64,000 bases of DNA from Vibrio splendidus (GCF_002873455.1 NZ_MCUN01000007.1:360665-424664), one strand, 5' to 3'. Positions 26,174 to 36,557 are shown, numbered from the stretch's first letter. Program-made: numbers and translations. Notes: a model not told the origin generated them from the letters alone.

Positions 26174-26611
26174 ATGTCAGACGCTACAAACAACGAAGTA
26201 CAAGAAATCGATTTAACCACTATCTCACCAGAGCTTCGCCAAGTTATCGAATTTGATGAAGTGCCTAAAGAGATGCACAACATGGTTACTTCTATTCATG
26301 AGGTGTCTGAAGAAGCTGTGCGTGAAACTTGGAGCAGCCTTCCAGCAAGCGCACAAAATGTTTTGGACAACTTTGAGCAATTCCACGCTCTAATCTCTGT
26401 TAGCCAAGCTTTCGCTGGTGTAAACATGATGGAAGAGTTCCCTACTCTTAAACTTCCAGAAGGTATGTCTGATGAAGAAAAAGAAGAGTACAGAGCTCAA
26501 CTGCTTGACCAAATTTTACATAACTGTGTAAAAGATATGGCTAAGCAAATCAAGAAAGCGCGCCGTGATGCTATCTTGAAGCGTGATTTTAAAGAAGTTT
26601 TCATCCGATAA
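26174..26611 (+). CDS. DUF3069-like hypothetical protein
   Basis: 145 residues, acidic, soluble and largely helical (EVPKEMHNMVTSIHEVSEEAV, ETWSSLPASAQNVLDNFEQ, LPEGMSDEEKEEYRAQLL), with a basic C-terminal helix (KQIKKARRDAILKRDF). It resembles the gamma-proteobacterial family DUF3069 (recalled, not checked). Divergent from the REC-GGDEF gene and followed by its own terminator, so transcribed alone. Function unknown. Confidence 0.65.
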   Translation: MSDATNNEVQEIDLTTISPELRQVIEFDEVPKEMHNMVTSIHEVSEEAVRETWSSLPASAQNVLDNFEQFHALISVSQAFAGVNMMEEFPTLKLPEGMSDEEKEEYRAQLLDQILHNCVKDMAKQIKKARRDAILKRDFKEVFIR

Positions 26612-27015
26612 GCCATTCATATCACCTAAGTTTAGGTTGAGTGCTTAACGAAAACTTAATGATTAAGCCGTATGTTGCTTCAAACATGCGGCTTTTTTGT
26701 GCCTGTTACTTTTTTGTTCGTTCTTTATCTGTTCTTTGAACGTAGCGTCTGTGTGTTGTTGTCATTTTACAAGTAAGCAATATGCCTTAACACTCATACA
26801 GTGTGGCTCAAAACTGGCAGTTATACCGTATAAAAGTGACGCATGTATCCATTCATGGAATCAAGATCGAGTTTTACAAACTTCAAGATAAAAACGAAAA
26901 CACCGTGAGACCCCAGTCCGACAGTCCGAAACTTAATTGGTCACCATAAGCACTAAATATCTTGCCGCATGAACTTAATAACTTAACTCGCAGATTTAAC
27001 AGCCTACCGCACAAA
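26612..27015. other. 404-bp convergent intergenic region
   Basis: Between DUF3069-like (plus) and modC (minus). Apart from the terminator at 26665-26698 nothing was recognised; a 64-residue ORF here has no coding features. Confidence 0.5.
26665..26698 (+). terminator. Terminator after DUF3069-like gene
   Basis: 12-bp stem AAGCCGTATGTT / AACATGCGGCTT (one G-U) followed by TTTTTT. Confidence 0.9.
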
Positions 27016-28122
27016 CTAGTGCGTGACCGCGATGTCTCTTTGGGCGACGCTTACACCTTTAATTTGCGCATAAACACGTTGACCGATTTCTAGGTTTAGC
27101 TCATCCAATGCCCACAAGGTTATGGTGGCCCACAAGTAACAACCAGGCTCTAGTTCCAGCTCTACTGCAACACTTTGCTTGTTTGAGCCTTGCTGGTGCG
27201 TCTCTACGCTTTTAATGGTGACAGGAAGGATATTACGTATCGAAGTCCCTTTCGGCTGTTCTAGCGTGATAGAGACATCATTTGCCCTCACTTGCAGCCT
27301 TACCGTTGCACCAAGCTCACTCGACACTTTCTGAACCCAAAGCGATGTCGATTTACCCAGTGTTAGACGTGACAACGCATAGTCATCATTATGTTCCGCT
27401 AATGTTGCTTCAAACAACGAGCTCTGTTCTGAGAAAGATTGCCACGGTTGCATAGCTCTTGAAGCCCACACTTCTTCTGTCACACCCGATGAGATAACTT
27501 TACCTTGGTCGATGATCACAAGGTGATTCGCCAAGCGCAAAATTTCATTGAGGCTATGAGTGACATAAATGATCGGTATTTGAACCGTTTCGGATAAGTT
27601 TTCCAAAAATGGCATGACTTCACGCTTACGAGGTAAGTCCAGAGACGCTAAAGGCTCATCCATCAACAAAATGCTTGGCTTTGATAACAATGCGCGGCCA
27701 ATCGCCACCCGTTGCTTCTCACCGCCAGACAAACGAGCTGGATAGCGATCAAGCAGTGAACCCAAAGACAACAGCGAAACTATTTGTTCAAAGTGCGCGC
27801 TATCGCCCCCTTTCATGCCGTACTTAAGGTTCGCCGCGACTTTCATGTGCGGGAACAATCGCGACTCTTGGAACACATAACCGACGTTGCGTTTGTGAGT
27901 TGGCAAGTTAATACCATTGCTACTATCAAACAGAGTGGTTCCAGAAACGCTGATCACGCCTTTGTCTGGCTGTTTAAGTCCACTAATCGCATTGATAAGG
28001 GACGTTTTCCCCGCACCAGAACGACCAAAAATTGCCGTAATTCCGGTACTTGGTAACTCTAAATCGATATCGAAAAAGGTTTCTCCAAGCTGCTGTTGGT
28101 ATTGGAGGATCAAAGCACTCAT
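27016..28122 (-). CDS. modC: Molybdate ABC transporter ATP-binding protein
   Basis: 368 residues. ATPase domain with Walker A ([12 protein letters not shown]), signature [16 protein letters not shown], Walker [13 protein letters not shown] and H-loop YVTHSLNEI; the C-terminal third is the MOP/TOBE domain ([12 protein letters not shown] ... [14 protein letters not shown]) that binds molybdate in ModC. It powers ModB-mediated molybdate import, cytoplasmic face. It overlaps modB by 4 bp (ATGA). Last gene of the minus-strand mod cluster. Confidence 0.94.
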   Translation of the reverse strand: MSALILQYQQQLGETFFDIDLELPSTGITAIFGRSGAGKTSLINAISGLKQPDKGVISVSGTTLFDSSNGINLPTHKRNVGYVFQESRLFPHMKVAANLKYGMKGGDSAHFEQIVSLLSLGSLLDRYPARLSGGEKQRVAIGRALLSKPSILLMDEPLASLDLPRKREVMPFLENLSETVQIPIIYVTHSLNEILRLANHLVIIDQGKVISSGVTEEVWASRAMQPWQSFSEQSSLFEATLAEHNDDYALSRLTLGKSTSLWVQKVSSELGATVRLQVRANDVSITLEQPKGTSIRNILPVTIKSVETHQQGSNKQSVAVELELEPGCYLWATITLWALDELNLEIGQRVYAQIKGVSVAQRDIAVTH

Positions 28123-28817
28123 GCATTTCCTCCCAAGCGTCTTGCTGACTTTTTATTTAGCCACTCAGAAAGCATTAATGAACCAAGCGCTATCACTATT
28201 GAAATGACACACAAACGCGCCGCTTCCATTTCAGCTCCAGGGGTTTCAATAAAGGTATACATGGCCAAAGGAATGGTTTGAGTTTCACCGGGAATATTCG
28301 AAACGAAGCTGATGGTCGCACCAAACTCACCTAGGCTTCTTGCGAATGAAAGCATAGTGCCGGTAATGATCCCTGGGATCATCAAAGGTAAAGTGATGGT
28401 GAAGAAGACTCGAATCGGCGAGGCGCCCAATGTAGCAGCGGCCTCTTCAAGTTTACTGTCTACAGTTTCTAGACTCAGGCGAATAGAACGAACCATTAAC
28501 GGCAACGCCACAACGACACACGCGAGTGCTGCGCCCTTCCAGCTAAAGCTGAATACAATACCCAATACGTCATTAAGCCATGATCCAATAATGCCTTGCC
28601 TACCCATCATCACTAACAGCAAATAGCCAATGACCACAGGTGGAAGTACCAAAGGCAAATGGACTATGCTTTCTACAATGCTTTTGCCTACAAATTGTTT
28701 CTTAGCAAGCAACCATGCTAAGCCGATGCCGATAGGAATAAGCCACAAGATGGCAAACCCAGCGACTTTCAAGCTCAGCATTAAGGCTTGGTATTCGTAT
28801 TCCGATAAATACATCAT
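28119..28817 (-). CDS. modB: Molybdate ABC transporter permease
   Basis: 232 residues, about five membrane helices, with the EAA loop ([21 protein letters not shown]) that contacts ModC, and the ModB-typical [11 protein letters not shown] and [13 protein letters not shown] segments. The ATG directly follows the modA stop with no gap, and the end overlaps modC by 4 bp, so translation is coupled. Confidence 0.94.
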   Translation of the reverse strand: MMYLSEYEYQALMLSLKVAGFAILWLIPIGIGLAWLLAKKQFVGKSIVESIVHLPLVLPPVVIGYLLLVMMGRQGIIGSWLNDVLGIVFSFSWKGAALACVVVALPLMVRSIRLSLETVDSKLEEAAATLGASPIRVFFTITLPLMIPGIITGTMLSFARSLGEFGATISFVSNIPGETQTIPLAMYTFIETPGAEMEAARLCVISIVIALGSLMLSEWLNKKSARRLGGNA

Positions 28818-29576
28818 TTAACGCACTTCAAATCCAAAACTGTTCAAGGTGTCCTTCGCTTTTTCGCTATTTAGGAAAGTATAAAACTCTTCTGCGACGA
28901 CTTTATCGCTCAATTTCGCTACAGGGTAACGTATTGGCGTATGTAAATTTGATGGGAACGTCGACACTAGGTTCACTTCTTTAGAAAGCAAGGCATCTGT
29001 TTTGTAAACAATGCCAAGCTTAGCTTCACTACGCTCTACCAAAGCCAATGCCATACGAACATTGTTACTGGGCGCCAATCGAATCTTCACATCGTCCCAT
29101 ACACCTAGCGTTTCAAGCGCTTCTTTTGCATAGATACCCGCAGGAACCGACATGGTGTTGCCAACCGCAAGTCTTTCATTCGTTAGTAGTTTGGCCCATT
29201 GGTCACCCTTTGAGAGATCCAAAGATATTGACGTCTCTTTCGGTGAAATCAGCACAAGGTCGTTTTCACACAGGTTTGTGACATTGTCACTAGAAACCAA
29301 TTTGCGGTCGACTAAATGCGTCATCCATTTTTCATTTGCCGAGATAAAGATGTCTGCTGGTGCCCCTCTTTCGATTTGGCGCACCAGAGAAGACGTGCTC
29401 GCGTACACAGGAATCACATCGACAGAATGGTTTTTCTCAAACTCTTCAACCAACAGGTTAACCGCATTGGTCATTGACGATGCAGCATAAACTCGTAGCT
29501 TTTCGGCAGCCAAAAGATGACTAGAACTCAATGCCGACGTTAAGGCGATGGTTAAAAGGATGACTCGCTTTTTCAT
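28818..29576 (-). CDS. modA: Molybdate-binding periplasmic protein
   Basis: 252 residues from MKKRVILLTIALTSALS, with a cleavable signal peptide ending LLA-AEK. ModA hallmarks: RVYAASSMTNAVN, YASTSSLVRQIERGAPADIFISAN and the late GIVYKTDALL. It captures molybdate (or tungstate) for ModBC. The longer frame starts with a GTG at 29585; the ATG behind TAAGTG fits better. The gap to cobQ is 26 bp, so the mod genes may be transcribed together with cobQ. A matS site lies inside this gene. No ModE-type palindrome was recognised. Confidence 0.93.
   Translation of the reverse strand: MKKRVILLTIALTSALSSSHLLAAEKLRVYAASSMTNAVNLLVEEFEKNHSVDVIPVYASTSSLVRQIERGAPADIFISANEKWMTHLVDRKLVSSDNVTNLCENDLVLISPKETSISLDLSKGDQWAKLLTNERLAVGNTMSVPAGIYAKEALETLGVWDDVKIRLAPSNNVRMALALVERSEAKLGIVYKTDALLSKEVNLVSTFPSNLHTPIRYPVAKLSDKVVAEEFYTFLNSEKAKDTLNSFGFEVR
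29278..29290. other. matS site inside modA
   Basis: GTGACATTGTCAC, a perfect match to the MatP consensus. Confidence 0.8.
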
Positions 29577-29602
29577 TGTGATCACTTATCTATTATTCGT
29601 TT

Positions 29603-31081
29603 TTATTTATGACCTAGAACGCTAAGTTCAGGCCAAAGCAGGTCAAGATTTAAATGCTCTTCGATAGCATCAGCGATTCGATTTATACCCAACTCTTTAA
29701 GTTGTTCATGGTCAATCGCTGTCACATCGTTGGCTCCTGCCCACTCGCAAATAAGCGATAACGCATCGCTGTTATCGAACACGCCATGCAGGTAAGTACC
29801 AAAAATCGAGTTATCTTGATTTACTGCGCCATCAAGGCTGCCTGATTCTAACTGAACCGGTAATGCTCTTTCTTTGACATCAGTCCTACCTACGTGGATC
29901 TCATACCCTTTTACTGGTGCTGATTTTCCATCTAGCGTCATAGTAGCAAGCACGTTTGTTAAGGTTTTCTGCTGTGTTAGCGTCGTATCAGTATCAAGAT
30001 ACCCTAACCCTTCACTGCTACCGGGTGCACCTTCAACACCATCAGGATCGTGAATGATGTTTCCTAACATTTGGTAACCACCACAGATACCCATCACTTT
30101 ACCGCCTAGGCGCAGATGACGTTGAATGTCCTTATCCCAACCTTGCTGTTTGAGATAATCCAAATCTGCTCTTACCGATTTTGTGCCTGGCAAGATAATC
30201 AAATCCGCATTGTTTACACGTTCACCTTTACCGACATAACGCAAATCAATCGAAGGGTTAAGTCTTAGCGCGTCGAAATCCGTATGGTTGCTGATTCGTG
30301 TTAGCACTGGCACTACGACCTTAAGCTTAGCTTCTCCGTCAGATTCTTGAGCAGAGGTAATCGCATCTTCCGCTTCTAGGTTAAAACCATGAAGATATGG
30401 CAGTACACCAATCACTGGCTTACCGGTTTTTTCTTCTAGCCAATCAAGTCCAGATTGAAGCAGTGCGATATCGCCTCTAAAACGGTTTATCACAAAGCCT
30501 TTTACGCGAGCTTGTTCAGATTCAGACAATAGAGCCAATGTGCCATAGAGGTGCGCAAAAACCCCACCACGGTCAATATCAGCAACGATGATCACAGGGA
30601 TGTCCGCTTTCTCAGCAAATCCCATGTTAGCGATATCATTTTCACGGAGGTTGATTTCAGCTGGGCTGCCCGCACCTTCAATCATCACGCTTTCATATTC
30701 TTCAGAAAGTCGAACAAACGAATCAATAACCGTATCCATCGCCACTTTCTTGTAATCGTGATAACCCGTAGCTTCCATGTTGCTCAGCGCTCGACCTTGA
30801 AGAATCACTTGCGCGCCGGTATCTGAATTAGGTTTTAGCAATACCGGGTTCATGTGAACGGTAGGTTCAATATTACAGGCTTGCGCCTGAACCGCTTGAG
30901 CACGGCCAATTTCGCCACCATCTTTTGTCACCGCACTATTTAAAGCCATGTTTTGTGGCTTAAAAGGTGCCACTTTGACTCCTTTTCTTGCCAATACACG
31001 GCATAAACCTGCCACCAACACACTTTTTCCGGCATCTGACGTTGTCCCTTGAACCATAAGGGCACTTAATGGTGATCGCAT
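29603..31081 (-). CDS. cobQ: Adenosylcobyric acid synthase (glutamine-hydrolysing)
   Basis: 492 residues. Amidates four side chains of adenosylcobyrinate diamide in the B12 pathway with glutamine and ATP. N-terminal P-loop-like domain ([26 protein letters not shown] without strict Walker Lys spacing change, [13 protein letters not shown]) and C-terminal class I glutamine amidotransferase with nucleophile Cys in [12 protein letters not shown] and a late His in [10 protein letters not shown]. No other cobalamin gene is in the window, which fits salvage of late intermediates such as cobinamide. It lies 26 bp upstream of modA on the same strand. An array of 8-bp repeats sits just before its start. 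Confidence 0.93.
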   Translation of the reverse strand: MRSPLSALMVQGTTSDAGKSVLVAGLCRVLARKGVKVAPFKPQNMALNSAVTKDGGEIGRAQAVQAQACNIEPTVHMNPVLLKPNSDTGAQVILQGRALSNMEATGYHDYKKVAMDTVIDSFVRLSEEYESVMIEGAGSPAEINLRENDIANMGFAEKADIPVIIVADIDRGGVFAHLYGTLALLSESEQARVKGFVINRFRGDIALLQSGLDWLEEKTGKPVIGVLPYLHGFNLEAEDAITSAQESDGEAKLKVVVPVLTRISNHTDFDALRLNPSIDLRYVGKGERVNNADLIILPGTKSVRADLDYLKQQGWDKDIQRHLRLGGKVMGICGGYQMLGNIIHDPDGVEGAPGSSEGLGYLDTDTTLTQQKTLTNVLATMTLDGKSAPVKGYEIHVGRTDVKERALPVQLESGSLDGAVNQDNSIFGTYLHGVFDNSDALSLICEWAGANDVTAIDHEQLKELGINRIADAIEEHLNLDLLWPELSVLGHK

Positions 31082-31094
31082 TTGTACTTAAATC

Positions 31095-31126
31095 CTTAAT
31101 TTCTTAATTTCTTAATTTCTTAATTT
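31095..31126 (-). repeat. Four perfect copies of CTTAATTT upstream of cobQ
   Basis: 8-bp tandem repeat ending 14 bp before the cobQ start, so it lies in the leader or promoter. Copy-number change would alter promoter or ribosome-binding spacing. Confidence 0.9.
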
Positions 31127-31376
31127 TCAATTTATAGCTGTGGGCAATATTTCTCTGCCTCCATCTTAACGCCATTGCCGAGTAGATGCTCAATAAAATG
31201 AATGGAAAATGAATGTGTTACTCACTCTGGATTCAACCCCAGTGTTGTTTAATAGCTACATCGAAACGAAGCTTATGAACGATAAGCAGCGCATCAACAA
31301 GTAAAACGTACTAACGAAAAGAAGCGTTTCAAATTCACAAAACGTTTCTACTAAAAACAACATTAAGGGATTCACC

Positions 31377-31766
31377 ATGAAAAAAACTGTATTAGCTATC
31401 GCATCTACTATTATCCTTGCACCTACTTTCGCAATGGCTAGTGACCACCACAACGAGAGCAACGGCAACAAGCACGAGAGCGCTATTGCTTACACGGGTC
31501 CGATTGAAACCGTTTCTGTTGCAACACTACTTGCAGACACAAGCATGTTCGCAGAGCAAGAAGCGATTGTAGATGGCAAGATTGTTCGTCAACTAAAGAA
31601 TGACACATTTATCTTCTCTGACGGACAGAGTGAAATTCAAATTGAGCTGGATGACGATATCCGCCTGGCACAACCACTAACCGCTGATACCAGAGTTCGT
31701 ATCTTCGGTGAATATGAAGGCGGCAAGACACCAGAAATCGAAGTGGATCACATCCAGGTTCTATAA
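31377..31766 (+). CDS. YgiW/YdeI-family periplasmic OB-fold stress protein
   Basis: 129 residues with a signal peptide (MKKTVLAIASTIILAPTFAMA) and a BOF/OB fold: a His/Asn-rich start (SDHHNESNGNKHE), TGPIETVSVATLL, EAIVDGKIVRQLKNDTFIFSD and a C-terminal TRVRIFGEYEGG ... IEVDHIQVL. Members such as E. coli YgiW (VisP) and YdeI help resist peroxide, metal and antimicrobial-peptide stress and bind small ligands. AAGGGAT lies before the ATG. Monocistronic, with a terminator beginning 36 bp later. Exact ligand unknown. Confidence 0.85.
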   Translation: MKKTVLAIASTIILAPTFAMASDHHNESNGNKHESAIAYTGPIETVSVATLLADTSMFAEQEAIVDGKIVRQLKNDTFIFSDGQSEIQIELDDDIRLAQPLTADTRVRIFGEYEGGKTPEIEVDHIQVL

Positions 31767-31801
31767 GCGATAGATATAAAATATACTGACTTCAATTAAA
31801 T

Positions 31802-31826
31802 GGCCTGCATATTGCAGGCTTTTTTG
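31802..31826 (+). terminator. Terminator after ygiW-like gene
   Basis: GCCTGCA-TAT-TGCAGGC followed by TTTTTT. Confidence 0.9.
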
Positions 31827-31865
31827 TATTATACTGCCGAAAAATACAATTTATATGGAGTCACC

Positions 31866-32390
31866 ATGCTAGGTCGCACAAACAAGACTGTCCTTTTGGG
31901 GTTAGCTGCACTGTGTTCATTCTCTGCGTCTGCAAACAACTTTAACTACAACACATTCGAGCTACGCATGGGGGCTAGTCCTAGTACGTTTGGTGGTGAA
32001 TTCACAACGCTATTTACTCAAAATGCTCATTTTATCGGGCGTGTTGATAGTGGTTTCGAAAGTGATTGGGATGCTGCAGCTGGTGTTGGTTTTAATGGGC
32101 CGATTGGACAGTTTGCTGATATCTATGGCCAGATGCTATTGCACAACATCGAACGCAACGACGACAACAGCATTAAAACGGAAGTAAACATCGGCGTAAA
32201 AGCCTGGATCATTGCAAACGTTGAAGTCAACGCGCGCCTTGGTCAACTGATTGATAACGATAAAAGCAGTTCAATTGTTGGTTTTGGCGCTCGTTTTCAC
32301 TCAACCGATCAACTTTCTGTTGGTGTAGATCTGCGAAATAACGGCACGTACGGCCACCAGATCTTAATGTCGGCTCGATTCGGATTCTAA
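31866..32390 (+). CDS. Small exported beta-barrel-like protein
   Basis: 174 residues from the ATG at 31866, which has GGAG upstream; the longer frame to 31800 runs through the previous terminator and was rejected. Signal peptide (TVLLGLAALCSFSASA) then a strand-rich body with alternating hydrophobic residues (FELRMGASPSTFGGEF, NIGVKAWIIANVEVNARLGQ, SVGVDLRNNGTYGHQILMSARFGF) ending in Phe, as outer-membrane barrels do. It probably forms an 8-stranded outer-membrane barrel. I do not recognise the specific family. Single-gene unit. Confidence 0.7.
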   Translation: MLGRTNKTVLLGLAALCSFSASANNFNYNTFELRMGASPSTFGGEFTTLFTQNAHFIGRVDSGFESDWDAAAGVGFNGPIGQFADIYGQMLLHNIERNDDNSIKTEVNIGVKAWIIANVEVNARLGQLIDNDKSSSIVGFGARFHSTDQLSVGVDLRNNGTYGHQILMSARFGF

Positions 32391-32464
32391 TCTAGATTTC
32401 GCACCTAGGTTTTATTGATAAGCGAGGCTTCGTTACTAAGTAATAATAACGACATGAATTAAAT

Positions 32465-32502
32465 AAAAAAGCGCCGAACACATTAATGTTCGGCGCTTTT
32501 TT
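32465..32502. terminator. Bidirectional terminator between barrel gene and ybiT
   Basis: AAAAAAGCGCCGAACA / TGTTCGGCGCTTTTTT, perfect arms with A and T runs on both sides, between convergent genes. Confidence 0.92.
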
Positions 32503-32557
32503 GTTTATTAGTTTAGCTGGCTTTTAGTCGTTCAACACCCTAAGCCAGCGACTTACT

Positions 32558-34165
32558 TTACAAATTAACCATCAGCATCTTTTTCTGATGATCTAAGTAC
32601 TCTTCGTAAGTACCTTGGAAACTCACTAGTTGTTGATCTTTTACATCGATGATGTGTGTTGCCAGTGAAGAGACGAACTCTCGGTCATGACTTACAAAGA
32701 TAAGCGTGCCAGTGTAAACCTTCAACGCATCGTTCAGAGCTTGGATTGCTTCCATGTCCATGTGGTTGGTTGGTTCGTCCATAACAAGTACGTTGATGTC
32801 TTGCATCATTAGCTTGCCAAATAACAGACGGTTTTTCTCACCACCAGAACAGTTGCGTGCTTTCTTGTTTGCATCATCAGCAGTAAACAATAGACGACCT
32901 AGAATACCACGTACCATAAGGTCATCGTGCTTCACTGTACGCCATTGAGAGATCCAATCGAAGATGCTCAGGTCGTTATCAAAGTCAGACGTACTATCCT
33001 GTGGGCAGTAGCCTACCGATGCGTTTTCAGACCATTTAACGATACCTTCGTTTTGCTCTAGCTCTTGAACTAGGCAACGCAGTAGCGTGGTTTTACCCAC
33101 ACCGTTCTCACCGATAACGGCAAGACGCGTACCCGCTTCAAGCAGCAAGTTGCCACCAGCAAACAGGGTTTCGCCATCGAAGCCGTGGCTAAGCTCTTTC
33201 AGTTCAAGCGCTTGACGGTGCAGTTTTTTGCCTTCGCCAAAATCAATTGATGGGCTCATACGGCTCGATGATTTCACTTCATCAAGCGTGATTTTGTCCA
33301 TTTTCTTAGCACGTGAACTTGCTTGCTTCGCTTTAGATGCGTTTGCACCAAAACGGTTTACGAAATCTTGAAGCTCACTAATTTCAGCGGCTTTCTTAGC
33401 GTTGTTTGCTAGAAGTTGCTCACGAATCAAGCCAGAAGCTTCTAGGAAATACTCGTAGTTACCAGGATAAACACGTAGCTCGCCGTAGTCGATATCGGCC
33501 ATGTGCGTACACACAGAGTTCAGGAAGTGTCTATCGTGTGAAATGATGATCATTGTACATTTACGCTGGTTTAACTCTTCAGCAAGCCAGTTGATCGTGT
33601 GAATGTCCAAGTTGTTGGTTGGTTCATCAAGAAGTAGAATATCTGGGTTTGCAAACAGTGCTTGTGCCAGAAGCACACGCAGTTTCCAACCTGGAGCAAC
33701 TTGCTGCATCAGGCCGAAATGGAATTCTTCTTCGATACCCGCTTGAATTAGGATATCACCTGCACGGCTTTCTGCTGTGTAGCCATCCATTTCAGCGAAT
33801 TCACTTTCAAGCTCAGCGACTTTCATGCCATCGTCTTCGCTCATTTCTGGCAAAGAATAAATACGGTCACGCTCTTGTTTTACTTCCCACAGTTTTCTGT
33901 CACCCATGATCACAACGTCGATAACGCTGTATTGTTCAAAAGCGAACTGATCTTGGCTTAGCACACCCAGTTTTTCACCTGGAGTGATAGAAACGTTACC
34001 CGAGCTTGGCGTTAATGCACCACTTAGGATTTTCATGAACGTTGATTTTCCGCAACCATTGGCGCCGATCAAACCATAGCGGTTGCCGTTACCAAATTTA
34101 GCAGAGATGTTTTCAAACAGCGGCTCTGCGCCAAATTGCATTGTGATGTTCGCGGTAGATATCAA
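32558..34165 (-). CDS. ybiT: ABC-F ATPase (ribosome-associated), YbiT type
   Basis: 535 residues with two ATPase cassettes and no membrane part. First cassette: [25 protein letters not shown]; second: [37 protein letters not shown]; between them a charged ABC-F linker ([23 protein letters not shown]). ABC-F proteins act at the ribosomal E site to relieve stalling. It begins with TTG ([11 protein letters not shown]), which aligns with the E. coli YbiT start and has AGGA upstream, so the rare start appears genuine. The terminator after it is shared with the convergent barrel gene. Confidence 0.93.
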   Translation of the reverse strand: MISTANITMQFGAEPLFENISAKFGNGNRYGLIGANGCGKSTFMKILSGALTPSSGNVSITPGEKLGVLSQDQFAFEQYSVIDVVIMGDRKLWEVKQERDRIYSLPEMSEDDGMKVAELESEFAEMDGYTAESRAGDILIQAGIEEEFHFGLMQQVAPGWKLRVLLAQALFANPDILLLDEPTNNLDIHTINWLAEELNQRKCTMIIISHDRHFLNSVCTHMADIDYGELRVYPGNYEYFLEASGLIREQLLANNAKKAAEISELQDFVNRFGANASKAKQASSRAKKMDKITLDEVKSSSRMSPSIDFGEGKKLHRQALELKELSHGFDGETLFAGGNLLLEAGTRLAVIGENGVGKTTLLRCLVQELEQNEGIVKWSENASVGYCPQDSTSDFDNDLSIFDWISQWRTVKHDDLMVRGILGRLLFTADDANKKARNCSGGEKNRLLFGKLMMQDINVLVMDEPTNHMDMEAIQALNDALKVYTGTLIFVSHDREFVSSLATHIIDVKDQQLVSFQGTYEEYLDHQKKMLMVNL

Positions 34166-34368
34166 AGAACTAATTCCTAAGCGTGTACTGACAGATAATT
34201 TTTAAGCGGATTAACGCGCCTAAACAAGATGTACGAAAGTATGGATTAAACATAAAACGAAGCGCGGATTATATAGAGATCGGGATCACATTGTCGAGGT
34301 TAAACCGTGAACGAATAGAGAACAATGGACAATTAAATGAATTTCATCGCTAATTTCGCCGGAAATAG

Positions 34369-34402
34369 AAAAAATCCCCGCTAATTCCATTAGCAGGGAT
34401 TC
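34369..34402 (-). terminator. Terminator after the retropepsin-like gene
   Basis: On the minus strand AATCCCTGCTAAT / ATTAGCGGGGATT followed by TTTTT. Confidence 0.88.
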
Positions 34403-34456
34403 AATTTACAAAAAATAAAAGCACCAGATTAAATCTGTATTAACGATAACTTAATG

Positions 34457-35143
34457 CTATTTCGTTATTTTCTTCTGAACAAATTTCTGGCCTACATCCA
34501 CTACCGCAACATCTCTAAAGAAGCTTCTACCCAACAGAATAGGGAAAGAAAGATGCGTTCGGTCTGCTAGCGTAAACTCAGTTTTGTCTTTTAGATCGCC
34601 GATTTGAATTGAAGCTACGACAACAGCACGTCGTTGTGTACCCTCTGCGCTCGATTGCTTGATCTTAACCCAACGCTCTACCGGTAAACTGATCTCTTTG
34701 GTTGTGATACCGTCATGTTCAATTTTGAACTTGACCCAGTCTTTTCCGTCACGCTCAAAATCAACGATATCTACAGCACTGATCGAAGATGTTGTTGCGC
34801 CTGTATCAACACGAGCTTTAAATGCTTCTTTCAAACCAGGAACAAACACCCACTCTTCTTCACCAAGAATCAGTTTACCATCGCTTGTTTTCGTCGGTTT
34901 TGCAGCCGGTTTTTGTTCAGGCTTTGGTTTAGCTTCTGGCTCAGTAGGCTTCACTTCTTCAGGCTTCTCAGTAGGCTCCGTTACTTTCTCGCCTTCAGTT
35001 GCGTCAGTCTTAGAAGATTCATCCACAACAGGTTGTTCTACTTGAGGCTTTTGCTCTGGCTCGACTGGCACTTGAGTCGTCGTCGAACAAGCAAACAGGC
35101 CACCACTTAGCATTAGGGTTACAATCGCTTTCCAATTATACAT
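34457..35143 (-). CDS. Retropepsin-like aspartic protease family lipoprotein (PF05618-like)
   Basis: 228 residues. Lipobox GLFACS (Cys19), then about 65 residues very rich in Glu, Pro, Lys and Thr (a tether), then a retropepsin-like domain: WVFVPGLKEAFKARVDTGATTSSISA with the catalytic-type D-T-G-A motif, DGKDWVKFKIEHDG, and LSFPILLGRSFFRDVAVVDV. The family has been misnamed ATP-dependent zinc protease; related proteins occur with ATP-grasp and transglutaminase genes, which are absent here. It is probably periplasmic and envelope-bound. AAGGTG precedes the ATG. The gene follows the aminotransferase on the same strand by 11 bp and may be co-transcribed. Confidence 0.78.
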   Translation of the reverse strand: MYNWKAIVTLMLSGGLFACSTTTQVPVEPEQKPQVEQPVVDESSKTDATEGEKVTEPTEKPEEVKPTEPEAKPKPEQKPAAKPTKTSDGKLILGEEEWVFVPGLKEAFKARVDTGATTSSISAVDIVDFERDGKDWVKFKIEHDGITTKEISLPVERWVKIKQSSAEGTQRRAVVVASIQIGDLKDKTEFTLADRTHLSFPILLGRSFFRDVAVVDVGQKFVQKKITK

Positions 35144-35154
35144 TCAGTCACCTT

Positions 35155-36339
35155 CTATTTTGAAACGTTGGCTATCGCTTTAGCTACATAAGGAATATGG
35201 GATTCAGAAAGACCTGCAATATTGATGCGTCCGTCACCAACACCATAGACTCCATATTCTTCACGTAATTGATTCATTTGAGTTTCTTTAAAGCCTAGTA
35301 CACTAAACATACCTTTATGGCTTTCAATGAAGTCAAAGTGTGACGTGTTGTAAATATTTCGTAATTCACCACATAAACTTTGGCGCAGATTTAACAAACG
35401 TTGCTGCATTTCATTCAATTCTTGCTTCCAAATCGATGTTAGCTCTTGATTCTGAAGAATTGTTTTAACCAAAGCCGCACCATGATCAGGTGGCATTGTG
35501 TAAGTTGAACGTGCAAGCGTAAGAAGCTTACCTTTGGCATTACCAACATGTTCGGTATTCTTGCCGATCACGATAGCTGCACCCGTTCTTTCGCGGTACA
35601 ACCCAAAGTTTTTTGAACAAGACGTAGTAATCAGCATCTCTTCGACGTTGTTAGCCATATGTTGAAGACCTTTTGCATCTTCTTCTAAGCCATCACCAAA
35701 GCCTTGATAGGCGATATCAACGAACGGTAAGAAACCATTCTTCTGAGATAATTTGGTGATTTCCTGCCACGCTTCAAAGTCGATATCAGCACCCGTTGGG
35801 TTATGACAACAACCATGCAGCAGTACCACGTCTGATGGACCCGCTTTTGAAAGATCTTCCAACATTCTAGCAGTATCAACTTGCTTCGTTTCAGGACTGA
35901 AGTAATTGTAATATCTGACTTTTAAGCCTGCAGCTTCCATTACTGGTTTATGGTTAACGTAGCTTGGGTTTGAAATCCAAACCGTGGTGTCTGGTTGAGA
36001 AACTTTCATTAAGTCGCCCAACATACGAAGTGCACCACTTGCACCTGGTGTTTGAATCGCTGCAACACGATCCATTGCAGAAGTCCCTTTAAGCAGCAGA
36101 TCAACCATGCTCTGGTTAAACTCTTCACAGCCCGCTAGGCCAACGTAAGCTTTGGTTTTCTGAGTATCGACAACAATATCTTGAGCCATAGAAACGGCTT
36201 TCATGATCGGTGTTTCACCTTGGTCGTTTTTGTAAACGCCAATGCCTAAATCGACTTTGTCAGTACGAGGATCGCCACGATAAGCGACAGAAAGAGATAA
36301 AATTGGATCTAAAGTTGGTTTTGGTAGATGTGAAAACAT
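35155..36339 (-). CDS. tyrB: Aromatic amino-acid/aspartate aminotransferase (class I)
   Basis: 394 residues from MFSHLPKPTLDPILSLSVAY; the first 13 residues of the longer frame were dropped because the family starts here. Class I PLP enzyme: the substrate-entry loop KVDLGIGVYKND, TPGASGALRMLG, GCCHNPTGADI, DIAYQGFGDG, and the PLP-lysine in SCSKNFGLYRERTGA, plus the late Arg in GRINIAGL. Transfers amino groups between aromatic amino acids or aspartate and 2-oxoglutarate. Vibrio chromosome II carries such a gene next to nrdDG, as here. Whether it prefers aromatic substrates (tyrB) or aspartate (aspC) cannot be read safely. Confidence 0.88.
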   Translation of the reverse strand: MFSHLPKPTLDPILSLSVAYRGDPRTDKVDLGIGVYKNDQGETPIMKAVSMAQDIVVDTQKTKAYVGLAGCEEFNQSMVDLLLKGTSAMDRVAAIQTPGASGALRMLGDLMKVSQPDTTVWISNPSYVNHKPVMEAAGLKVRYYNYFSPETKQVDTARMLEDLSKAGPSDVVLLHGCCHNPTGADIDFEAWQEITKLSQKNGFLPFVDIAYQGFGDGLEEDAKGLQHMANNVEEMLITTSCSKNFGLYRERTGAAIVIGKNTEHVGNAKGKLLTLARSTYTMPPDHGAALVKTILQNQELTSIWKQELNEMQQRLLNLRQSLCGELRNIYNTSHFDFIESHKGMFSVLGFKETQMNQLREEYGVYGVGDGRINIAGLSESHIPYVAKAIANVSK

Positions 36340-36530
36340 GAAAGTCACAACCCTTTGAAATTCAAGTATGAACTCCAAGTTATCATTTTATTTACAATTT
36401 AAGAAACAGAAATTCATCAAAGTTTTGATTTTTAGGAGATAACTCTAGTTGAATCCAGTGCACCCTAATAATCCCTACTCCAGATAGTTCAATATTCCAT
36501 CAATTTACAAATTTAACTACGTCATAAAAT

Positions 36531-36557
36531 AAAAAAGCCTCAGCAGAGAGGCTGAAG
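36531..36557 (-). terminator. Terminator after nrdG
   Basis: On the minus strand AGCCTC-TCTGCT-GAGGCT followed by TTTTTT. Confidence 0.88.

Noticed and set aside
31800..31865. N-terminal extension of the small barrel protein
   Set aside because: It runs through the hairpin terminator of the preceding gene and hides the signal peptide.
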